Positions 57,801-64,000 of a stretch of 64,000 nucleotides of DNA are shown here, in pieces (position 1 is the first letter of the stretch; each line of letters opens with the position of its first letter). This stretch comes from Actinoplanes lutulentus (lineage in GTDB: Bacteria > Actinomycetota > Actinomycetes > Mycobacteriales > Micromonosporaceae). The stretch is taken from NCBI RefSeq assembly GCF_003259845.1, contig NZ_QLMJ01000030.1, forward strand, positions 38,441-102,440, given 5' to 3'. Made by a program: the position numbers and the translations under genes. The notes beneath the pieces are model-generated. The model was given only the letters and a program-made list of their open reading frames with translations, was not told the DNA's origin and did no database searches.

Positions 57801-59093
57801 TCAGCCCAGGACGATCGGCTCGAAGACCTTGGTGAAGTCCTGCTGCTCCTCGGCCGTGTTGAAGCTGACGTAGTAGTGCAGCTTCTCGTAATCCGCCTCG
57901 CTCGGGAACACCAGGGAGCTCTCCGCGACCTCGAGCATCTCCTTCTTCTCGTCACCCGAGAGCTCGGCGGCGTCCGACCGCATCTGCGCCTGCGCGGCCG
58001 GAACCGGGCAGACGTAGTTGATGTACTCGGCCAGCGCCGCCGCGTTCGCGACCTCGTAGAAGTAGTCGATCAGCGTGATCGCGTCGACCGGGTTCGCCGC
58101 GGTGATCGGGATCGTGAAGTTGTCGGTCCAGATCGTGCCGCCCTCTTCCGGGATCACGAACTTGTAGTTCGTACCGTCGGAGAGGTTCTTCTGGAAGATG
58201 TCGCCGGACCAGGCCTGGGTGATCCACACCTCGCCGTTGCCGAGGGCGTCGACGTAGTCCTGCTCGTAGTACTGCCGGACGATGCCCTTGTCCTTCTGCT
58301 CCTGCAGCTTCGCGGCGCCCTTCTTCCAGCCCGCCTCGTCCGAGGTGCCCGGGTCGACGCCGGCCGCGAGCATGCCGAAGTTCGCCAGCTCGGTCAGGTC
58401 GGACATCATCCCGACCTTGCCCTTGAACGCCGGGTCCCACAGGTCGGCGAGCTTGGTGATCGGCCGGTCGACCTTGGCCGGGTCGTACGCGATGCCGGTG
58501 ATCCCGGACGCCCACGGCACGCTGAACACGTTGCCCGGGTCGAACGCCTCGGTCGTGTACGTCTTGGCCGCGTTCTTGGTGAAGTTCGGCAGCCGGGTGT
58601 GGTCCAGCGGCGCCAGGAACCCGGCCGAACGGAACTGCCCGAACTGCACGCCGTTGGTGATCACCATGAGGTCGAAGCCGATGTCCTGCTTCGCCGAGAG
58701 CTGCGGCTGCACCTTGGCGAACCAGGGGCCCATCTCCTGGATGACCTCCTGGTAGTTCACCTCGATGCCGGTCTTGGCGGTGAACGCCTTCAGTTCCGGC
58801 TTCTCCGGATCCATGTACAGCGGCCAGTTCGCGAAGTCGAGCTTGCCGTTCTGCGACTTACCGGCCCAGAACGTGGCGATCGTGCTGCTGTCCACGCTTG
58901 CCGCCGGGGTGCCCTTGCCCTCCACTCCGCAGGCGGCCAGCGCGGCGCCGAGCGCCGAAAGTCCGCCGATGCGCAGCGCGTCGCGGCGGCCGAGCCGCCG
59001 GGACGTCAGGCCGCGCAGGAGCATGGGGTCGGGGGTGTTGCGGGAGAACATGGGACTCCGATCAAGGTACGGGTGCTCGCGCTCGCGTGGCAT
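57801..59093 (-). CDS. spermidine/putrescine ABC transporter substrate-binding lipoprotein (PotD-like)
   Basis: A 430-residue exported binding protein. A GTG two codons upstream of ATG 59093 is an alternative start. The N-terminus has a twin-arginine motif (SRRLGRRDAL) and a lipobox ending ALAAC (Cys at about 55). The mature part shows KLDFANWPLYMDPEKPELKA, FTAKTGIEVNYQEVIQEMGP, FDLMVITNGVQFGQFRSAGF, WASGITGIAYDPAKVDRPIT and NGEVWITQAWSGDIFQKNLS, typical of PotD/PotF. No PotABC permease or ATPase genes are in the window, so it is an orphan here. Confidence 0.9.
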   Translation of the reverse strand: MPREREHPYLDRSPMFSRNTPDPMLLRGLTSRRLGRRDALRIGGLSALGAALAACGVEGKGTPAASVDSSTIATFWAGKSQNGKLDFANWPLYMDPEKPELKAFTAKTGIEVNYQEVIQEMGPWFAKVQPQLSAKQDIGFDLMVITNGVQFGQFRSAGFLAPLDHTRLPNFTKNAAKTYTTEAFDPGNVFSVPWASGITGIAYDPAKVDRPITKLADLWDPAFKGKVGMMSDLTELANFGMLAAGVDPGTSDEAGWKKGAAKLQEQKDKGIVRQYYEQDYVDALGNGEVWITQAWSGDIFQKNLSDGTNYKFVIPEEGGTIWTDNFTIPITAANPVDAITLIDYFYEVANAAALAEYINYVCPVPAAQAQMRSDAAELSGDEKKEMLEVAESSLVFPSEADYEKLHYYVSFNTAEEQQDFTKVFEPIVLG

Positions 59094-59185
59094 GGTCACA
59101 CACCGGGTACACGGTTGTTACGAGCGCATCATGATCCAATGGTACTTCTCACCCTTAAGTACCTGGTCGGAGTCGCTTTTCGTCG

Positions 59186-59440
59186 ATGCCTACGGCCAGT
59201 TCCGAGGCGACTGCGAGAGTACGCAAATCACCCACCGTGATCGGTCTGGCGCGCGGGCCCCTCCTGGTTCCCGGCTTCGCCGCGGACGGAGACGTCGGGT
59301 CCTTCGAGATTGCTCACCGCCTGCTGGGCACGCTCATCGGCGAGACCTTCGGGTACGCGTTGACAGCCGCCTGGACCCTGCTCGTGCTCGTAGCGCTGGG
59401 CCGGTCCTTCGCCGGCCGAGGGCACGAGCGTGGTCAGGGG
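59186..59440 (+). pseudogene. 3' remnant of a multi-spanning membrane protein (DUF4386-like)
   Basis: A frame of about 80 residues reads LARGPLLVPGFAADGDVGSF, EIAHRLLGTLIGETFGYALT and AAWTLLVLVALGRSFAGRG, which looks like the last two helices of a DUF4386-type protein. There is no convincing start or N-terminal half, and downstream it runs into the antisense of the SnoaL-like gene. It is probably a truncated relic. The family call is tentative. Confidence 0.35.
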
Positions 59441-59778
59441 CGATGCCATCCGGTCAGCTTGATCGGATGGAGAACCATCCACAGAGCCGCGATCCGCTCG
59501 CCCGCCGATGTCACCGCCACCACCGCCACCGCCCGGCCGGCCCTACGCAGGGCCAGCCCGGCCTGGCCGTTCACCGACTCCGGGGTGAGTTCGCCGGGAC
59601 CGCCGAGCAGTGCGATCACCAGCTCGGCGACGTCGTCCGCGCCGTGCACGACGGGCAGCACCCCGCCGTCACAGACGGCGACGGCCTCCGGAACGAGGAC
59701 CTTCCGTATCGCGTCGATGTCAGCGGCCCCGCAGGCCGTGATCAGCCTGCCGACGACATCGTCATGAGGATCGGGCAT
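59434..59778 (-). CDS. SnoaL-like / NTF2-fold protein
   Basis: A 114-residue protein starting MPDPHDDVVGRLITACGAAD. The sequence (AADIDAIRKVLVPEAVAVCD, GGVLPVVHGADDVAELVIAL, NGQAGLALRRAGRAVAVVAV and RIAALWMVLHPIKL) matches the SnoaL-like domain often found at the C-terminus of ECF sigma factors or as a stand-alone protein. Its 5' end overlaps the 3' end of the NADH dehydrogenase gene by 17 nt, so it belongs to that operon. Confidence 0.75.
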   Translation of the reverse strand: MPDPHDDVVGRLITACGAADIDAIRKVLVPEAVAVCDGGVLPVVHGADDVAELVIALLGGPGELTPESVNGQAGLALRRAGRAVAVVAVTSAGERIAALWMVLHPIKLTGWHRP

Positions 59779-61102
59779 GCCCGGTCGAGGCGCCGGAACC
59801 ACCGGAGACGAACTCGTGCCGCGGATCCTGCACCGACGCCAGCGAAACGATGTCGCGTCCGTAGAAGACAGCTGTCAGCCACACCGCCGCGACCCGGGCC
59901 TTGCGCTCCCAGCTCGGCACGGCCAGTACGTGATAACCACGATGCATCAGCCACGCCGGCCAGCCCTTGATCACGATTCCACGGTACTGGAAGATGCCCC
60001 GCCCCAGCCCGAGCGTCGCGACCGTGCCGAGGCTGTGGTGCACATAGTTCCGGGGCATCCGGCCTCGCAGAACGGCCACGATGTTGCCGGCCAGCAGCTT
60101 GCCCTGGCGCACCGCGTGCTGCGCGTTCGGCACGGTCGCCGCACCCGGCCTGCCCACCGCCAGATCCGGCACGGCCGCGTCGTCACCGGCGGCCCACGCG
60201 TCGATCACCGGGTTCTCGTCGGTGCCGACGCGCAGGTCGGCACGGACCGTCACCATGCCGCGCTCGTTGATCGGCAGGTCGGTGTGGCTGCGCACCATCG
60301 GGTTCGCCCCGTTGCCGGCCGTCCACACGATCAGCCCCGAGTCGTACTCCTCGCCGCTCGACAGCACCACATGCCCCTCCACCGCGGAGACCAGCTGGGT
60401 GTTCAGATGCACCCGCCCGCCGCGTTTCTCCAGCTCACGCACCACCCACCGGCTGGGTCCCTCGGTCACCTCCGGCAGAATCCGGCCGAGCGCCTCGACC
60501 AGGTGAAAATCAAGATCTTCAAAGGCGATTTCCGGGTACGCACGAAGCAGCCCCGTGGCGAGCGACAGAAGCTCGCCGAACCCTTCGACACCGGAGAACC
60601 CGCCGCCGACGAAGGTGACAGTGAGCAGCTTGCGCCGCAGCGGCCCGTCGGGAAGCGTCGACGCCCGGTCGAACGCGGTGAGCAGCCGGTCCCGGATCGC
60701 CACAGCCTCTTCGACGTGCTTGAGACCGAACGCCTCCTCGGTCACGCCGGGCACACCGAACTGCCGGGTCACCGCGCCCGCCGTCACCGCGATGACGTCA
60801 TAGGAGATGGGGAACTCCGGGCCGTCCACCGGGCGTACCGAAGCGGTCTTGTGCTCGTGATCGACGGCGGTGACCGTACCGGAGATGATCTTTGTTTTGC
60901 GCAGGTGCCGGCGCAGAGCGACGGCCGCGTGCCGCGCCTCGACCGAACCGGCGAGCACCTCGGGCAGAAACGGTTGGTACGTCATGTACGGCCGGGGATC
61001 GACCAGCACAACCCGCGCCTCGCCTCGGCGCAGCTTCTTCTCCAGCTTCCACGCCGTGTAGAACCCGGCATAGCCGCCACCCACCACCAGAATCGTCCGC
61101 AT
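59762..61102 (-). CDS. ndh: type II NADH dehydrogenase-like FAD oxidoreductase
   Basis: A 446-residue peripheral membrane flavoprotein starting MRTILVVGGGYAGFYTAWKL at ATG 61102. The large upstream extension to 62188 is an antisense shadow of the MFS gene. Motifs: VVGGGYAGFYTA (FAD), YMTYQPFLPEVLAGSVEARH (QPFLPEV, NDH-2 signature), TVTFVGGGFSGVEGFGELLS (NADH-binding GxGxxG) and IDAWAAGDDAAVPDL (second FAD contact). NDH-2 passes electrons from NADH to quinone without pumping protons. Confidence 0.93.
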   Translation of the reverse strand: MRTILVVGGGYAGFYTAWKLEKKLRRGEARVVLVDPRPYMTYQPFLPEVLAGSVEARHAAVALRRHLRKTKIISGTVTAVDHEHKTASVRPVDGPEFPISYDVIAVTAGAVTRQFGVPGVTEEAFGLKHVEEAVAIRDRLLTAFDRASTLPDGPLRRKLLTVTFVGGGFSGVEGFGELLSLATGLLRAYPEIAFEDLDFHLVEALGRILPEVTEGPSRWVVRELEKRGGRVHLNTQLVSAVEGHVVLSSGEEYDSGLIVWTAGNGANPMVRSHTDLPINERGMVTVRADLRVGTDENPVIDAWAAGDDAAVPDLAVGRPGAATVPNAQHAVRQGKLLAGNIVAVLRGRMPRNYVHHSLGTVATLGLGRGIFQYRGIVIKGWPAWLMHRGYHVLAVPSWERKARVAAVWLTAVFYGRDIVSLASVQDPRHEFVSGGSGASTGHARSS

Positions 61103-61423
61103 ACGGGTATGACCGCACAGCCCCACGTTTTGTGACAGGTTCTCAGCGTGCCGTTCAACCGCCGGCTCCCACCTGGCGTCCCCCAGCCCAGTCCGCTGCG
61201 CCGGCCAGTGATGAACGGATCGTCGTTGCGAAGTGCCGGCGTCCGGGGTGACGATGTGTGGAGGTGCCGGGTGGTCATCCCGGCGAAGTGTTGGAGGCGC
61301 TGCTAGTGAACACCGCATCGCGGTGCGCCTCGCTATGCGCGCCAGACGCTGACGACTTCGCCTCGCCCACCGGCTGACCTGCTTCGTTCGCGGTGGGTGC
61401 TTCCTCGCAGGGAGACCACCGTA
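61103..61423. promoter_or_regulatory. divergent intergenic region between ndh and the MFS gene
   Basis: 321 bp without a supported gene. It holds the promoters of both divergent genes. GGGAG lies ten bases before the MFS GTG. No operator palindrome was identified. Confidence 0.4.
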
Positions 61424-62728
61424 GTGCCCGAACACTTTGTGACTTGTGATCGCCGTCCGCTGATGACGGTCCTTGCCGCCAACCTCGTTTCGATCGCCGG
61501 CAACTGTCTCACGTATATGGGCGTGCCGTGGTTCGTGCTGCAGAGCACGGGCAGTGCCGTCAAGGCCGGGACGGTGGCGTTCTGCACACTGCTGCCCGCG
61601 GTACTCGCTGCGCTTGTCACCGGTCCGGTCATCGACCGGATGGGACGACGGCGGGTGAGTGTCGCCTCGGATCTCACCTGCGGAGCCGCTGTAGCGGCGA
61701 TTCCGCTGTTGCAGTTCGCCGGCATCCTGCAGTTCTGGATGCTGTGCGCGCTGATGGCGTTGACAGGGCTGTTCCGTGCCCCTGGTGAAACGGCCCGCGG
61801 CGTGCTGCTGCCCGCGCTCGCCGAACGCGCCGCAATGCCGCTGACCAGGGCCGCCGGACTGTACGACGGTGCGGCACGCTGCGCGGCGCTGACAGCATCC
61901 GCTCTCGGAGGTGTGCTGATCGCCGTACTCGGAGCCGACACCGTGCTGTTGGTGGACGCCGCGACTTTCGCCGTGGCGGCGCCGCTGTTCGCGTTCGGGG
62001 TGCGTGACCTGCCCGAGGCGCAGCCCTTGCGTCAGGTCGAGCCGGTGTCGTTGCCGGCCTACCGTCGTGAGCTCGCGGAGGGTTATCGCTTCGTGGCGGC
62101 CACGCCGCTGCTGCTGGGCCTGTGCCTGATGACGCTGGTCACCAGGGGCCTCGACCAGGGATGGAGTGCCGTGCTTCTTCCCGTGCACGCCCGTGAGCAG
62201 CTTGCTGGTGCCATCGATCTCGGTCTGCTGAACGCGGCGTTCGGCATCTGCGCACTCACAGGGGCGCTGATCTACGGGGCTGTGGGCAGCCGGTTTCGCC
62301 GGTGGCCGGTGTTCACGGTCGCTTTTCTCATCGGGGGCCTGCCGCGCTTCGTGGTGGCCGCCTTCACCGACACCTTCACCCCGCTCGCCGTGATCATGGC
62401 GGTAGAGGGTCTCGCCTTCGGTGTACTCAACCCCATCATCACCACCGTGACGTACGAGACGGTGCCCGAGGAACTGCGCAGCCGCGTGCTGAGTGCGACG
62501 ACCGCCGCGGTCCAGCTGATCACTCCGCTGGGCGGACTCGCCGCAGGCTTCCTCGTGGATGCGTCCGGTCTGCCCGGTGCGCTGCTGACGGTTGGCGGCG
62601 TGTACCTGCTCGCCACGCTCTGCCCGGTGGTCTTCCCGGCCTGGAGGCAGATGGACAGCAGCGGCTCTCTGTACGCCAGGACGAAGGGCTCACCGTCGCG
62701 CAGTTCGAAGGCGAACCGGATGCCGTAG
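61424..62728 (+). CDS. MFS transporter (MefA/macrolide-efflux-like)
   Basis: A 434-residue, 12-helix membrane protein from GTG 61424 (VPEHFVTCDRRPLMTVLAAN). Features: YMGVPWFVLQSTGSAVKAGT, TGPVIDRMGRRRVSVASDLT (motif A, DRMGRRR) and SRFRRWPVFTVAFLIGG. PNPIITTVTYETVPEELRSR-type loops match the drug/macrolide exporter group. The last 25 residues (after FPAWRQMD) have poor codon bias and lie antisense to a GC3-rich segment, so the natural C-terminus may have been changed by a rearrangement. Confidence 0.87.
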   Translation: MPEHFVTCDRRPLMTVLAANLVSIAGNCLTYMGVPWFVLQSTGSAVKAGTVAFCTLLPAVLAALVTGPVIDRMGRRRVSVASDLTCGAAVAAIPLLQFAGILQFWMLCALMALTGLFRAPGETARGVLLPALAERAAMPLTRAAGLYDGAARCAALTASALGGVLIAVLGADTVLLVDAATFAVAAPLFAFGVRDLPEAQPLRQVEPVSLPAYRRELAEGYRFVAATPLLLGLCLMTLVTRGLDQGWSAVLLPVHAREQLAGAIDLGLLNAAFGICALTGALIYGAVGSRFRRWPVFTVAFLIGGLPRFVVAAFTDTFTPLAVIMAVEGLAFGVLNPIITTVTYETVPEELRSRVLSATTAAVQLITPLGGLAAGFLVDASGLPGALLTVGGVYLLATLCPVVFPAWRQMDSSGSLYARTKGSPSRSSKANRMP

Positions 62729-62793
62729 AGGCCGGCGAAACCGCTACCCCGGGCGGGCACCCGCGAGTTGCTGACGTAGACCACACTGCGGGT

Positions 62794-63024
62794 ATGGAGT
62801 TCTTGCTGCTGGCCGTCATAGTCGGCTTCGCTGTTGTCGGCGTGGTTAAGGCGACCAGGCAACGTCGTGCGTCAGGGCACCGAGCTTTCAGCACGACCGG
62901 CCATTCCCAGGCCCCAGGCGCAGAACCGACGTTCGATGTGGGAGGCGGCGGGCACTACCACTCGTCGGGGCACGACAGCTCCTCCGGCGACAGCTCCTCC
63001 GGCAGCGGCGGTGACGGCGACTGA
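62794..63024 (+). CDS. small membrane-anchored protein with Ser/Gly/His-rich tail
   Basis: A 76-residue protein starting MEFLLLAVIVGFAVVGVVKA, with one N-terminal helix followed by TRQRRASGH and a tail rich in Ser, Gly, Asp and His (GGGHYHSSGHDSSSGDSSSG). Such short anchored proteins are common in actinobacteria and have no assigned function. The tail could bind metal, but this is speculative. No clear ribosome site is seen. Confidence 0.5.
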   Translation: MEFLLLAVIVGFAVVGVVKATRQRRASGHRAFSTTGHSQAPGAEPTFDVGGGGHYHSSGHDSSSGDSSSGSGGDGD

Positions 63025-63329
63025 CCTTGCGCCAATGAGGCGGTCTTGCGCCGACGCGGCGGTCTTGCGCCGATGCGGCGGAAGAAGCCGGGCAGAGGCT
63101 CTCTCACCGGCCTGATCAGCGCACCCAGCACGCTTGCTCCGCCACGAGCTGTTCGGCGATTCATCAACGCCTTCAGGCCGTTGATCGAGCCCGGTCTTAG
63201 ATCTCGCCGACGAGAAAGTCGACGCCTATCAGCATGGGGCTGACGACACTCGCGGTGACGCCAGATCTCAAGCGAACCACGCGCCGATGCGGGTCCTCGG
63301 CGGCGTGTCTCGGGGCGGCGGCCGAGGGG
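63025..63329. other. 305-bp intergenic region
   Basis: No gene is supported. GGCGGTCTTGCGCCGA-type direct repeats (two copies, about 63039 and 63058) follow the small gene. Nothing else stands out. Confidence 0.4.
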
Positions 63330-63680
63330 TCAATCGCGTGGTAACAATCGTGCCGGCAGGTGGAGTTCGTCCTGTTGGGGGTCGTAGAGGACGATGCCGT
63401 GGCGCCCGGCGATCTCTATAAGTGTCGGCACCATGTCATCGGCGAACTCGTGCTGGATGTTGATTTCAATGACGGACGGCCCCGTCTCGTCGGCTAGCGG
63501 CCAGGATGCCCACGGCGAGTCGGCCTGGTCAGAGCCAGGCCAGCGAGACGCGCACTCGTCGATGGCTGCCCGCATTCGGTTGCTGAGCAGGGCCTCCGGT
63601 TCATCGGAGTCGAGGCGTTGGTAAATCTGCTCGCTTGTCGGAGCGGTGTCCGGGTCGACAAGCATCAGGTCGAAGCTCAC
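63330..63680 (-). CDS. hypothetical protein, small acidic alpha/beta type
   Basis: About 116 residues from GTG 63680 (VSFDLMLVDPDTAPTSEQIY). It shows DECASRWPGSDQADSPWASW, PLADETGPSVIEINIQHEFA and ADDMVPTLIEIAGRHGIVLY, then DPQQDELHLPARL. The pattern FDLxV...PWAxxPL...G.VLYDPQ recurs in many small actinobacterial proteins of unknown function. The frame is open upstream to 63851 through a less convincing Arg-rich stretch, so a longer N-terminus (ATG 63836) cannot be excluded. Confidence 0.6.
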   Translation of the reverse strand: MSFDLMLVDPDTAPTSEQIYQRLDSDEPEALLSNRMRAAIDECASRWPGSDQADSPWASWPLADETGPSVIEINIQHEFADDMVPTLIEIAGRHGIVLYDPQQDELHLPARLLPRD

Positions 63681-63859
63681 CAGGACAGTCTGGTCGAGTG
63701 CAAACGGGTGATCAGGCCGAACCACGAAAGTCTTGATGGCGCACGGACGGCGGCATTGCGGTCTGCGGGTTTCGTGGACGGCGCCGGTTAGCCTCGTGCC
63801 GCGCGCCGGGTGAAAGTAGTTGGGAAAGTGCGCCATGCTCACGCTGTGCACCCGGGCAG

Positions 63860-64000
63860 TCAGGGATGAGCCGGTTCGAGTTCGGTGGCCCGGCGCGCCC
63901 GTTCGGCGGCTACTTGTTTCATTGAAGTACGACCGCAGCCCGGCCAGGCTTGGTCGAGGTGACCGGTGGGATCGCTCGCACGCGGCTGTCCACCGCAGGT
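63860..64000 (-). CDS. possible 3' end of a gene entering from the right edge
   Basis: On the minus strand a frame is open from the window edge to a TGA at 63860-63862 and ends KQVAAERARRATELEPAHP. It is only about 46 residues and shows no recognised motif. An internal ATG at about 63921 would give a 19-residue peptide, which is unlikely to be real. Confidence 0.25.
   Translation of the reverse strand, partial: TCGGQPRASDPTGHLDQAWPGCGRTSMKQVAAERARRATELEPAHP

Noticed and set aside
61103..62188. N-terminal extension of the NADH dehydrogenase frame
   Set aside because: It is antisense to the MFS gene and low in complexity. The conserved FAD motif begins directly at the ATG at 61102.

Overview
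The window is 64 kb of very GC-rich DNA. Starts are often GTG, neighbouring genes overlap by 1-4 nt (ATGA, GTGA, TGATG), and regulator families (TetR, MarR, HxlR, GntR), a P450 and DUF3040/DUF4082/DUF4132 genes are typical of a filamentous actinomycete. The gene set suggests Micromonosporaceae (Actinoplanes-like), but this is inferred from gene content only. No tRNA, rRNA, CRISPR array, phage or complete insertion sequence was seen.

Layout: 1-3150 holds the end of an ECF-type sigma factor with a putative anti-sigma partner, an aldo/keto reductase and a frameshifted DUF6493-like pseudogene. About 3.2-36 kb is a Wzx/Wzy-type exopolysaccharide locus. It contains dTDP-rhamnose genes (rfbD-rfbB divergent from rfbA-rfbC), a membrane phosphoglycosyltransferase that starts the repeat unit, two GT2 enzymes and a WecG/TagA enzyme, a Wzz-like co-polymerase, a Wzy-like polymerase, a Wzx flippase and further glycosyltransferases. 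Two large secreted DUF4082 proteins sit among the assembly genes. A nine-gene minus-strand operon (24550-33756) encodes a nucleotide-sugar branch (Gfo/Idh oxidoreductase, epimerase/dehydratase, two DegT aminotransferases, a NeuD-like acyltransferase), an MFS protein, a beta-propeller-like protein, a DUF6492 protein and a glycosyltransferase. A divergent WbpD/WbbJ-like acetyltransferase and a PIG-L deacetylase follow.

From 36 to 45 kb are small regulatory and housekeeping units: MarR with azoreductase, a GGDEF-EAL protein, a flippase-like membrane protein, a decayed RibD-type reductase, HxlR, a PL7-type polysaccharide lyase, DUF2809, MarR and DUF3040. From 45 to 50.2 kb an FAD oxidoreductase is divergent from a two-gene unit in which a small ubiquitin/MoaD-like protein ending in Gly-Gly is translationally coupled to a DUF4132 protein. 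This is followed by a 1.3 kb non-coding island rich in palindromes and tandem repeats. From 50.2 to 64 kb are a P450, an NAD(P)-binding protein, TetR with a DrrAB-type ABC exporter, GntR, a methyltransferase, a CotH-kinase lipoprotein, an orphan PotD-like lipoprotein, a SnoaL-like protein, a type II NADH dehydrogenase, an MFS exporter and small hypotheticals.

How it works together: rhamnose and acetamido-sugar precursors feed the glycosyltransferases. The repeat unit starts on undecaprenyl phosphate, is flipped by Wzx and polymerised by Wzy/Wzz, and the secreted DUF4082 proteins probably act on or bind the exported polymer. The strongest leads are the Ubl-DUF4132 pair, a 39-nt palindromic repeat present in four copies, the repeat island, and a PL7 lyase that lacks the usual catalytic histidine.
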